Origin: CAYLZW01 sp964388085
GTDB lineage: Bacteria > Myxococcota > UBA727 > CAYLZW01
NCBI GenBank assembly: GCA_964388085.1
Contig: CAYLZW010000156.1
Location: forward strand, 1 to 13,124
Reading direction: 5' to 3'
Length of the DNA stretch: 13,124 bases
Position 1 is the first letter of the stretch, and each line of letters begins with the position of its first letter. The notes under the pieces were generated by a model. It was not told where the DNA came from, did no database searches, and saw nothing but the letters and a program-made list of their open reading frames with translations. Positions 1 to 5,687 of the stretch are shown piece after piece. A program made the position numbers and the translations under genes.

Positions 1-2
1 AG

Positions 3-302
3 CTCACCATCGTCAACAACACCGAGGCCGCGGTGCAGGTCATCGCGCAGGGCGCCGCGTTCGACTTCATCTGCGTCGACGTGGACCTGCCGACGCACGG
101 CGGGCTGTGGCTGCTCGAGCAGATCGCGCGCGCCCTGCCCCGCTCGCACCGCGTGCTCCTCAGCAGCCCGCGCCCGCAAGACTTCCCCGCGCTGCGCGAG
201 CGTGGCCTCGCGCATGACGTCGTGCGCAAGCCCGTGCTGATCGACAACCTGGCGGCCCTCATCATGGGCGCGTCGTCGGCCGGCATGCCCACGCAGGGCT
301 GA
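3..302 (+). CDS. Response-regulator receiver domain, C-terminal part (5' end outside window)
   Basis: The reading frame is open from base 3 to the TGA at 300-302, with no stop before the window edge, so the gene begins upstream and about 99 codons are visible. The GTG at 33 is not a credible start because the domain is already under way. Receiver hallmarks are present. The phosphoacceptor strand reads FICVDVDLP, where the first Asp is the likely phosphorylation site in the D-x-x-[ML]-P pattern. The beta-4 strand VLLSSP carries the conserved Ser/Thr. VVRKPV holds the invariant Lys-Pro. The protein ends about 20 residues after that lysine, so the receiver is the last domain: either a stand-alone regulator or the C-terminus of a hybrid kinase. 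No output domain follows. Its stop is 18 bp from the next start, suggesting co-transcription with the dioxygenase gene. Confidence 0.8.
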   Translation, partial: LTIVNNTEAAVQVIAQGAAFDFICVDVDLPTHGGLWLLEQIARALPRSHRVLLSSPRPQDFPALRERGLAHDVVRKPVLIDNLAALIMGASSAGMPTQG

Positions 303-322
303 CGGATGCAGGGCTGACGGAT
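293..322. repeat. Exact 15-bp tandem duplication across a stop/start junction
   Basis: Bases 293-307 and 308-322 are identical copies of GCAGGGCTGACGGAT. Each copy contains AGGG, a TGA in frame 3 and the AT of a possible ATG. The first copy supplies the receiver gene's stop (300-302) and an ATG at 306 that hits the second copy's TGA after three codons. The second copy supplies an AGGG (310-313) seven bases ahead of the dioxygenase ATG at 321. Confidence 0.95.
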
Positions 323-1352
323 GGCCGAGCGGCGTTCGTTCGCCTCGCGGCTGTTGTCCTGGCGCGGCGACGATCGGGACGGCAGCGTCGAGGGCGAGCA
401 AGACCGTTCGGCCGTCACCGAGCGGCTGCGGCTCGCGCGCGATCCTGCCTACTGGCGCGCGCTGGCGGCGAGCTTCGACGACAGCATGAGGCGGCCCGGC
501 ATCGACGAGCAGCTCACGTTCGCGCGCGCGGCCTCGCCCACCGGTCGCGAGCCCCTCGTGGAACGCACCGGCACCGACGGCTTCTTCGTCACGCCGCCCC
601 TCGTCGACGAGCCGGCGCTACGCCGCGCGCTCGCCGCCCTCGAGGTCGTCGAGCGCGCGGGCTGGCCGCTCGTGTTCGCCTTCGTCTACGACGAGCTCTG
701 GCGCTGCCTGCGCGCGCCCGCGCTGCTCGGCCTCGTACACGAGCTGCTCGGAGACGACGCGCGGCAGCTGCCGGGCGTGTGGGTACACCGCGTGTCCCCC
801 CTCGCGGGCGCGCGCGGCTGGGGTCCCCACGTCGACGTGCCCGGGCCCGCGCGGCGCATGCCGGACGGCGCCCCGAGCCGCCTCACGGCCTGGCTCGCGC
901 TCAGCGACGCCACCCTCGACAACGGCTGCCTCCATGTCGTGCCCGCCCCGTTCGCGCGCGAGCTCACGGCGCTGGCTTCGCAAGGTGGCTTTCACGAGGC
1001 CGAAGAGGCGGACATGAACGACGTCATCCGCCTCCTGCACGGCGTACGCGCCCTGCCCGTCGCCGCCGGCTCGCTGGTGGCCTGGCGCCTCGACGTGCTG
1101 CACTGGGGCGGCGTGAGCACCGGCGAGGCGAGCGCCGCGCGCGTGGCCCTCAGCTTCGAGCTCGCGCACGCGGACGCCCCGCCCTCGCTCGACGAGGAGC
1201 CGAGCTTCGCGCTGTCTGCGCCGGTGACGTTTCGGCAGCGGCTCGCGGTCATCGGGCGCGGGCTCCTCGCGTACGGCAAGGCGGCGGACCGGGAGCCCTT
1301 CGCGTACCGCTTCGTCGAGCTCGGCAGGGATCTCGTCGACGAGCATCGCTGA
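321..1352 (+). CDS. PhyH-family Fe(II)/2-oxoglutarate-dependent dioxygenase
   Basis: This 343-aa protein resembles the phytanoyl-CoA dioxygenase (PhyH) superfamily, soluble oxygenases that hydroxylate small or lipid-like substrates using Fe(II), O2 and 2-oxoglutarate. The metal triad is visible: H170 and D172 in GPHVDVPG, and H261 in LHWGG. R274, in SAARVALSFEL, is well placed to bind 2-oxoglutarate. DNGCLHVVPAPF (200-211) matches the family's NGC-L-x-V-x-P signature. The double-stranded beta-helix core spans about 85-285. The first 80 residues and the 60-residue tail are extra, and the substrate cannot be read from sequence. The ATG at 321 follows AGGG at 310-313. The gene lies in the same frame and 18 bp behind the receiver gene. 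It converges with the kinase-like gene at 1423. Superfamily assignment is firm; the PhyH label is good but not proven. Confidence 0.82.
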   Translation: MAERRSFASRLLSWRGDDRDGSVEGEQDRSAVTERLRLARDPAYWRALAASFDDSMRRPGIDEQLTFARAASPTGREPLVERTGTDGFFVTPPLVDEPALRRALAALEVVERAGWPLVFAFVYDELWRCLRAPALLGLVHELLGDDARQLPGVWVHRVSPLAGARGWGPHVDVPGPARRMPDGAPSRLTAWLALSDATLDNGCLHVVPAPFARELTALASQGGFHEAEEADMNDVIRLLHGVRALPVAAGSLVAWRLDVLHWGGVSTGEASAARVALSFELAHADAPPSLDEEPSFALSAPVTFRQRLAVIGRGLLAYGKAADREPFAYRFVELGRDLVDEHR

Positions 1353-1382
1353 CGCGAGACAAGCTGATGCGAGGCGAGGGGG

Positions 1383-1406
1383 GCTCGGTGCCCTACGCAC
1401 CTGAGC
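1383..1406. terminator. Hairpin between convergent genes, candidate bidirectional terminator
   Basis: GCTC-GGTGC (1383-1391) pairs with GCACC-T-GAGC (1397-1406) around a five-base loop, with one bulged T at 1402. It sits in the 70-bp gap between two convergent stop codons (1352 and 1423). No U-tract follows on either strand, so classical intrinsic termination is uncertain. Confidence 0.4.
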
Positions 1407-1422
1407 GTCACGACGAGGACCG

Positions 1423-2004
1423 TCACAACGAGAAGCGCTCCTTCAGCTCCGTCGCCACGCTGGTCACCGAGCGCTCATCGATGTCGATGATGACGTCGGC
1501 GCACTCGTAGCCGAGCGCGCGCTTGTGAAAGAGCGGCAGCAGCTCGGCGGGCGACGACGGCGCGCCGAGCAGGAACGCCGGGTAGCAGCCGGGGGAGGCC
1601 TCGAGGTCGCGCGCGATGCCGGCGTAGAGCGCGTCGAGCTGGGCGCGCAGGTAGACGAGCGTGGCTCCCTCGAGGACGGCCTTGCGGTTCTCGGCGCTCA
1701 TGAGCGTGGCGTCACCGAGCATGAGGACGCCGGCCGGCCGCTCGGCGAGGGCCTTCAGGAGCAGCGCGTCCTCGAGGGCGGTGACCGCCTGCTCGCCCGC
1801 GCGCAGCGTGAGCTCGGACAGCGAGCAGCCGGCCCTGTGCTCGACCCAACGCAAGAGCTCGATGCCGGGCAGGCCGGTCCTCGACGTCAGCGCGTTGCCG
1901 ATGCGCGACACACCGGCGCCGAAAAAACCCGTGAGCGCCAGCGGACGCTCGAGCGCGCGCTCTGGGTAGCCGTCGTAGTAGTCGCGCACCGAGCCCTCGC
2001 GCAT
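1423..2004 (-). CDS. Shikimate-kinase-fold protein with degenerate active site (probable pseudoenzyme)
   Basis: The 193-aa product aligns by eye along its whole length with shikimate kinase (AroK/AroL, about 170-190 aa): the P-loop region at residues 24-36, ERLxYE-like HRAGCSLSEL, an LEGATLVYL strand (111-119) and a C-terminal RALGYECADVIIDID (162-176). The catalytic residues are gone. The P-loop reads GFFGAGVSRIG, with Val32 where the invariant Walker A Lys should be and Arg34 in place of Thr. The DxD metal/shikimate motif is replaced by GIELLRW. The arginine of the FRxxE segment is Thr. GGG is replaced by LGDAT. The lid RPLL is replaced by FLLGAPS. It therefore probably lacks kinase activity and may bind or regulate something. 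The start at 2004 is chosen for the GGAGG at 2009-2013. The frame is open further upstream to 2301, but that stretch is Arg/Ala-rich and lacks family similarity. Confidence 0.72.
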   Translation of the reverse strand: MREGSVRDYYDGYPERALERPLALTGFFGAGVSRIGNALTSRTGLPGIELLRWVEHRAGCSLSELTLRAGEQAVTALEDALLLKALAERPAGVLMLGDATLMSAENRKAVLEGATLVYLRAQLDALYAGIARDLEASPGCYPAFLLGAPSSPAELLPLFHKRALGYECADVIIDIDERSVTSVATELKERFSL

Positions 2005-2008
2005 GGCG

Positions 2009-2013
2009 CCTCC
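2009..2013 (-). promoter_or_regulatory. Ribosome binding site deciding the kinase-like gene start
   Basis: GGAGG on the minus strand, four bases before the ATG at 2004-2002. It favours this start over the longer open frame that reaches 2301. Confidence 0.65.
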
Positions 2014-2192
2014 GCACCCCTCGCAGGAGAATAGGCTCTCGCGCGGCGGACGACGACGAGCACCGAGCAGCGAGCAGCCAGCGGCCTGGGGGGCGGCTGA
2101 CCTGGCGGATCCACGCGCGTGCACGGCGCGCGGCAGATTTTTTTCCGCCGTCCGCGCGCGCGCCGCACCGAGCACGACGCTGTGGCAAAGAC

Positions 2193-2291
2193 CCCCACGA
2201 CACACAGGCGCGGAGTCGTGCCCGGCGCTGCGCGCAGAGATCGTGGCACGCGCGCCTGTGTCAGCCGACCCTGGCCGTCGTCCTCGTGGGG
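2193..2291. other. Nested inverted-repeat element, candidate structured RNA or cruciform
   Basis: Three perfect stems are nested in one 99-bp stretch. CCCCACGA (2193-2200) pairs with TCGTGGGG (2284-2291). ACACAGGCGCG (2202-2212) pairs with CGCGCCTGTGT (2251-2261). CGTGCC (2217-2222) pairs with GGCACG (2245-2250). The two inner stems are contiguous on the 3' side and separated by a four-base bulge (2213-2216) on the 5' side. The apical loop includes CTGCGCGCAG. No T-run follows on either strand, so it is not a simple terminator. It could be a leader structure of either flanking gene or an independent small RNA. The strand is unknown. Confidence 0.55.
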
Positions 2292-2353
2292 CGCGCAGCA
2301 CACGCGCTTCACACCGCTGCCGCTCACCCGCTCCCCGACGTCACCCGCCGCCC

Positions 2354-2382
2354 TTGTCAAAGCGGTTCCGCTTCGGTTTGAT
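2354..2382 (+). promoter_or_regulatory. Sigma70-like promoter for the desaturase gene
   Basis: TTGTCA at 2354-2359 (5 of 6 to the -35 consensus) is followed after exactly 17 bases by TTTGAT at 2377-2382 (4 of 6 to the -10 consensus). Transcription would start near 2389, leaving a leader of about 75 nt before the GTG at 2464. It stands out from GC-rich surroundings. Confidence 0.5.
2360..2373. promoter_or_regulatory. Palindrome within promoter spacer, candidate operator
   Basis: AAGCGG-TT-CCGCTT is a perfect 6-2-6 inverted repeat lying entirely between the -35 and -10 boxes of the desaturase promoter. A dimeric repressor bound here would block RNA polymerase. TetR-family lipid regulators such as DesT/FabR act on desaturase promoters in other bacteria, but no regulator gene is in the window. 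Confidence 0.4.
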
Positions 2383-2453
2383 CCGCGACAATGCGGTGAC
2401 AGACCGAACGTAGGGTGGGGTTCCTAAGACGGGACCTTCGGTGGCCGTCCGCC

Positions 2454-2458
2454 AGGAG
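2454..2458 (+). promoter_or_regulatory. Ribosome binding site deciding the desaturase GTG start
   Basis: AGGAG lies five bases before the GTG at 2464, but 17 bases before the next in-frame ATG (2476). The GTG is therefore preferred. Confidence 0.6.
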
Positions 2459-2463
2459 CGCAC

Positions 2464-3636
2464 GTGAACGACAGCATGGCCGAGAGCATCGAGCGAGAGA
2501 ACAGCGCGACGACGAGCGCGCGCCCGAAGGTGCGCTTCGCGCCGCGCGGCACCGGCTACCACGCCGAGCTGAAGCGCCGCGTCGACGCGTACTTCGAGGA
2601 CAAGCGCCTCTCGAAGCGCGGCAACGCCGCCATGGCGCTGAAGAGCGTGTTCTGGTTCGGCCTCACGCTGTTTTTGTGGGCGCTCATCGTCTTCGTGCCC
2701 TTCGGCGCCTGGACGTCGCTGCTGCTCGCCATGGCGCTCGGCTTTTCGCTGGCCTGCATCGGCTTCAACATCGGTCACGACGCCATCCACGGCGCCTACG
2801 CCGAGCGTCCCTGGCTGAACAGCCTGTTGAGCTGGTCCTTCCAGCTGCTCGGCGCCTCGGCGTACACGTGGGCCATCTCCCATAACGTCGTGCACCACAC
2901 GTACACGAACGTGCCCGGCCACGACGGTGACATCGAGCCCGGCCCGCTGCTTCGCTTCCACACCGCGCACCCCCTCCGGCCCGCGTACCGCTTCCAGCAC
3001 CTCTACGCCTGGCCGCTGTACTGCTTCGTCTCGCTCATCTGGGTGTTCACCAAGGACTTCGAGCAGATCGCGCGCCCGGACCCGCGCTCGGGCAAGCGCG
3101 CGCCGCTGTCGGCCTGGCTGAGCGTGCTCGCCGCCAAGGCGTTGCACGCCGGCTTCCTCGTCGTGCTGCCCATCGTGCTCATCGATCGCTTCGCGCTCTG
3201 GCAGATCGCCGTCGGCTACTTCGCCATGCACGCGGTGGGCGGCTTCACGCTCTCCATCGTGTTCCAGCTCGCGCACGTCGTCGAGGGCGCGGAGATGCCG
3301 AGCACCGCGCGCGACGGCTCCATCAGCGACTCGTGGGCCGAGCACCAGATGCGCACGACGGCGAACTTCGCGCGTGGCAGCTTCTTCGCGCAGTTCATCT
3401 GCGGCGGGCTCAACTACCAGATCGAGCACCACCTCTTCCCGAGGATCTGCCACGTGCACTACCCGGCCATCGCGCCCATCGTCATCGAGACGGCGAAGGA
3501 GTTCGGGCTGCCCTACATCGAGTACCCGACGTTCATGAGCGCCGTGGTCTCGCACGCGCGCATCCTGAAGCAGCTCGGCACGGCGCCGCAGCGCGAGGAG
3601 GCGGCCGAGCCACAAGCGCTCGCCTCGGCGGCCTGA
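2464..3636 (+). CDS. Membrane fatty acid desaturase (three-His-box, linoleoyl-CoA/delta-6-like)
   Basis: The 390-aa integral membrane di-iron desaturase has all three histidine boxes: GHDAIHG (H105, H109), HNVVHH (H140, H144, H145) and QIEHH (Q319, H322, H323). The Gln-type third box followed by LFP is typical of front-end and acyl-lipid/CoA desaturases. The conserved QLAHVVEG (268-275) adds a further His. Hydrophobic segments lie at about 62-80, 84-103, 122-137, 182-196, 222-240 and 246-270, consistent with a four-helix core plus amphipathic parts. No cytochrome b5 domain is fused, so an external electron donor is needed. Length is near the usual 350-390. The product would insert a double bond into membrane acyl chains; regioselectivity cannot be read. 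The GTG start is set by AGGAG at 2454-2458. It converges with the hydrogenase operon, 31 bp away. Confidence 0.92.
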   Translation: MNDSMAESIERENSATTSARPKVRFAPRGTGYHAELKRRVDAYFEDKRLSKRGNAAMALKSVFWFGLTLFLWALIVFVPFGAWTSLLLAMALGFSLACIGFNIGHDAIHGAYAERPWLNSLLSWSFQLLGASAYTWAISHNVVHHTYTNVPGHDGDIEPGPLLRFHTAHPLRPAYRFQHLYAWPLYCFVSLIWVFTKDFEQIARPDPRSGKRAPLSAWLSVLAAKALHAGFLVVLPIVLIDRFALWQIAVGYFAMHAVGGFTLSIVFQLAHVVEGAEMPSTARDGSISDSWAEHQMRTTANFARGSFFAQFICGGLNYQIEHHLFPRICHVHYPAIAPIVIETAKEFGLPYIEYPTFMSAVVSHARILKQLGTAPQREEAAEPQALASAA

Positions 3637-3651
3637 CGGCGCCGCGCGCCG
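3637..3651. terminator. Short hairpin between convergent genes, weak terminator candidate
   Basis: CGGCGC (3637-3642), a three-base loop, then GCGCCG (3646-3651), directly after the desaturase stop and inside the 31-bp convergent gap. There is no U-tract. GC richness makes such stems common by chance. Confidence 0.25.
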
Positions 3652-3667
3652 ACGTGGCGCTGCCCGG

Positions 3668-3871
3668 TTACATGCGCTCCATGCGCAAGTAGCGGCGCAG
3701 GTCCGGGAAGCTCCTCGCGAAGAGCGCGAGGCCGGCGAGCGCTGCGGCGCCGAGCACGCCGCCGCCCAGCCACTTCAGGGCGCGGTACCTCGCCGCGGCC
3801 GTGCGTTCGCGCTCCTCTCGCTGGCTCGGCGGCGACGTCGAGCGGGTGGGCTCGACCACGATGTCACTCAT
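3668..3871 (-). CDS. Small single-pass membrane protein, last gene of hyp operon (DUF6893-like tail)
   Basis: The 67-aa product has a charged, Ser/Arg-rich N-terminal 30 residues, one hydrophobic helix at about 34-51 (LGGGVLGAAALAGLALF) and the basic tail FPDLRRYLRMERM. There is no signal-peptidase site. From memory the tail resembles the small DUF6893 proteins found beside actinobacterial hydrogenase genes, so it may anchor or escort part of the hydrogenase system; that is an inference. Its ATG (3871-3869) overlaps the endopeptidase stop in an ATGA, and GAGGAG lies just upstream. These features argue that it is real and translationally coupled. The frame is open further upstream to 4012, but that region is the endopeptidase in another frame. 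Function unknown. Confidence 0.68.
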   Translation of the reverse strand: MSDIVVEPTRSTSPPSQREERERTAAARYRALKWLGGGVLGAAALAGLALFARSFPDLRRYLRMERM

Positions 3872-4374
3872 AGGCTCCTCCTCGTCGTCGCCGCGGGCGG
3901 CGACGCGAGCTCGCCGTGCAGGAGCTCGCGGATGAGGCCCAGCGCGGGCGTCACCGCGCGCTCGACGGGCGCGCTCAGCCCGATGCCGTCGTCGAGGACG
4001 GCGGGCTCGCACCCGACGAGGAGAACGCGAGGAAGCTCCCCTCCCATGGAACGTACCGAGGCGAAGACCTGCGGCAGGTCCATGCCGTGCGCGTCACCCG
4101 CCGCCGCGCCCTCCACGTCGTCGAGCGCCGGCTCGAACAGGCAGAGCGTGCCCGGATCGGCGCCGCGCGCGAGCGCGTCGATGACGAGCAGCGTGCCGAC
4201 GCCGCTCAGCAGCTCGAACGCGAGGTGCACGCCGCGGATGCCGTAGTCGCGCGCGACCACCCCGGCCGGCAGTGACATCGGCGCCAGCCGCTGGGCCACG
4301 ACGACGCCGAAGCCGTCGTCCTGCCGGAGCAGGTTGCCGACGCCGGCGATGAGCACGCGCGGGCCGGACGTCAC
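3868..4374 (-). CDS. [NiFe]-hydrogenase maturation endopeptidase (HycI/HyaD/HoxM family)
   Basis: This 168-aa protease removes the C-terminal peptide of the hydrogenase large subunit after nickel has been inserted. The family opening GVGNLLRQDDGFG (11-23) is intact. The three nickel-sensing positions are D20 (where HybD has Glu16 and HycI has Asp), D66 in VIDA and H97 in HGMDL. Length fits the usual 150-180. The GTG at 4374 overlaps the preceding gene's stop in GTGA and is preceded by GAGGA. The family is specific for its partner large subunit, so its presence implies a hydrogenase structural operon nearby, although none is in the window. The last 15 residues (SPPAATTRRSL region) look like an unstructured extension. 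Confidence 0.93.
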   Translation of the reverse strand: MTSGPRVLIAGVGNLLRQDDGFGVVVAQRLAPMSLPAGVVARDYGIRGVHLAFELLSGVGTLLVIDALARGADPGTLCLFEPALDDVEGAAAGDAHGMDLPQVFASVRSMGGELPRVLLVGCEPAVLDDGIGLSAPVERAVTPALGLIRELLHGELASPPAATTRRSL

Positions 4375-5687
4375 GCCGCGTCCTCGCCGTCACGCCGCGC
4401 GTCGTCAGCGCCGCCCTGGACACGCGGGGGCGCGTCCGCCAGCAGCTCGACCTCGTCGAGCTCGTAGTAGTGGAAGCGGCCGTACCAGCGGTTCAGCTCG
4501 GCGGCGGGGTCGTCGTCGACGGTCACGGCCACGAACACGCGGCCGTCCACGTCGTGCGCGAGCCGCTCCACGGTGGCTGAGCGGCCGGCGAAGAGGGCGT
4601 CCTGCGCGTCGCTGCGGCGCCGTCCGGGGCGCAGCCGCACGCGGGCGCCCACCGCGATGGGCTCACGCCCGCCCTCGACGCCGCGCTCGCGAACGGCCCC
4701 GTGCAGGCGCGCCATGCGCTCGGGCGTCATGGCCTCGACCCGCGCGAGCAGCGCCGCCGAGCGCTCGTCGGTGGCGCGCACCTGCCGCTTCTCGTCGTCG
4801 GTGAGCGCCTGGGTACGCAGCGTCAGCAGCTCGTCGATCTCGGTGGCGTCGAAGAAGTCGCCCGGGCTCTCGGGCGCGATGCAGGGGTGGTCGTACAGGA
4901 TGATGGGGGAGGCGAGCAGCAGATCGCGCTCCCCCTCGGCGCCGAGCAGCACGGGAAACACTCCGACATTTTTGCAACTGTCAGCACCGGCCTGCGCCCA
5001 GCCCGGCGGATCCTGCAGGGAGACGAAGGCGCCGTCGCGGGCGGCGAGCAAGAGGTGCGTCGACAGGCACGAGCCCTTCGTGACCTCGTCGCGCGGCGCG
5101 GCGGTGTCGCGCCAGTCCGTGAGGTTCTCGACCCTGATCTCGAGCCGCGCCAGCGGGCGCTCCGCCGTGAGCGCGCTGCCGACGACGCAGAGGCGGCCCT
5201 GTAGCGCCCAGCGCTCGCGCGTCACGCGGCCGAGCGTCGCGCCCGCCTCGTCGCGCACGAGCTCGCGGACGCGGCTCGCCGGCACCTCGAAGGGGATGTG
5301 CAAGGCCCCGCGTAGGGCGTCTTCCAAGCGCAGCTCGAAGTCGATCTCGTGCGTGGCGGCCTCGTCCCAGGCGAGCCAAAGACGGCCGCCCGCCTCGAGC
5401 GCCTGCACCTCTTCGAAGCCCGCTTGGGTCAGGCGCTCGATGCTGCGGCGCTCGCGCTGCAGAAAGCGCAGCCGGCCGCGCACGCGGGTCCGCCCGTTCG
5501 CCTCGACGAGGCAGTGCGCGCATAGCCACCAGGAATCCCCGCCGCCCGCTTCGCTCCAGGCGCGCGGCGCCAGCACGCCGAAGGACCAGCGGTAGCGGTT
5601 CTTCAACGACGACGCGCGATAGGGGTAGAGGACGTAGCCCTCGAGGAGGACGGCGTCGGCGATGGCGCTGGCGCGCTCGAAGGTCAT
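4371..5687 (-). CDS. Uncharacterised hydrogenase-locus protein, two-part, SH3-like C-terminus
   Basis: This 438-aa cytoplasmic protein has no signal peptide or membrane segment. From memory, its opening ADAVLLEGYVLYPYRASSLKN (10-30) is the signature of a conserved but unnamed family encoded beside group 1h [NiFe]-hydrogenases. Other visible blocks are KGSCLSTHLLL (204-214), CKNVGVFPVLLG (238-249) with C238, LYDHPCIAPESPGDFFDATE (264-283, with H267 and acidic residues) and a helical ALTDDEKRQVRATDERSAAL region (294-313). Residues 344-417 look like a small beta-rich, SH3/KOW-like domain (VGARVRLRP, then AGRSATVERL, VAVTVDDDP and a FHYYELDEVELL ending). It is coupled by ATGA to the DUF5947 gene upstream and by GTGA to the endopeptidase gene downstream. 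A role in maturation or cofactor assembly is plausible but unproven. No catalytic motif was recognised. Confidence 0.82.
   Translation of the reverse strand: MTFERASAIADAVLLEGYVLYPYRASSLKNRYRWSFGVLAPRAWSEAGGGDSWWLCAHCLVEANGRTRVRGRLRFLQRERRSIERLTQAGFEEVQALEAGGRLWLAWDEAATHEIDFELRLEDALRGALHIPFEVPASRVRELVRDEAGATLGRVTRERWALQGRLCVVGSALTAERPLARLEIRVENLTDWRDTAAPRDEVTKGSCLSTHLLLAARDGAFVSLQDPPGWAQAGADSCKNVGVFPVLLGAEGERDLLLASPIILYDHPCIAPESPGDFFDATEIDELLTLRTQALTDDEKRQVRATDERSAALLARVEAMTPERMARLHGAVRERGVEGGREPIAVGARVRLRPGRRRSDAQDALFAGRSATVERLAHDVDGRVFVAVTVDDDPAAELNRWYGRFHYYELDEVELLADAPPRVQGGADDARRDGEDAA

Larger units (their letters stand above)
2005..2463. other. 459-bp non-coding divergent intergenic region
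   Basis: The region lies between the kinase-like gene (minus) and the desaturase gene (plus). It holds the ribosome binding sites of both genes, a nested inverted repeat (2193-2291), a sigma70-like promoter for the desaturase (2354-2382) with a palindrome in its spacer, and a run of seven T (2138-2144) inside the 18-base loop of a GC-alternating 8-bp stem (2126-2133 with 2152-2159). No tRNA, insertion sequence or conserved ORF was seen. Open frames here are Arg/Ala/Pro-rich, as expected of non-coding high-GC DNA. Confidence 0.7.

Noticed and set aside
2126..2159. Run of seven T with flanking GC stem as an intrinsic terminator
   Set aside because: The T-run lies in the loop rather than after the stem, the arms are alternating GC that pair easily by chance, and no gene ends upstream on the plus strand.
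2005..2301. N-terminal extension of the kinase-like protein to 292 residues
   Set aside because: Arg/Ala-rich and without family similarity; GGAGG at 2009-2013 supports the start at 2004, and the extension would run through the nested inverted repeat.
2341..3615. 424-codon minus-strand frame opposite the desaturase
   Set aside because: The desaturase has all catalytic histidine boxes; the antisense product is compositionally biased and has no start signal.
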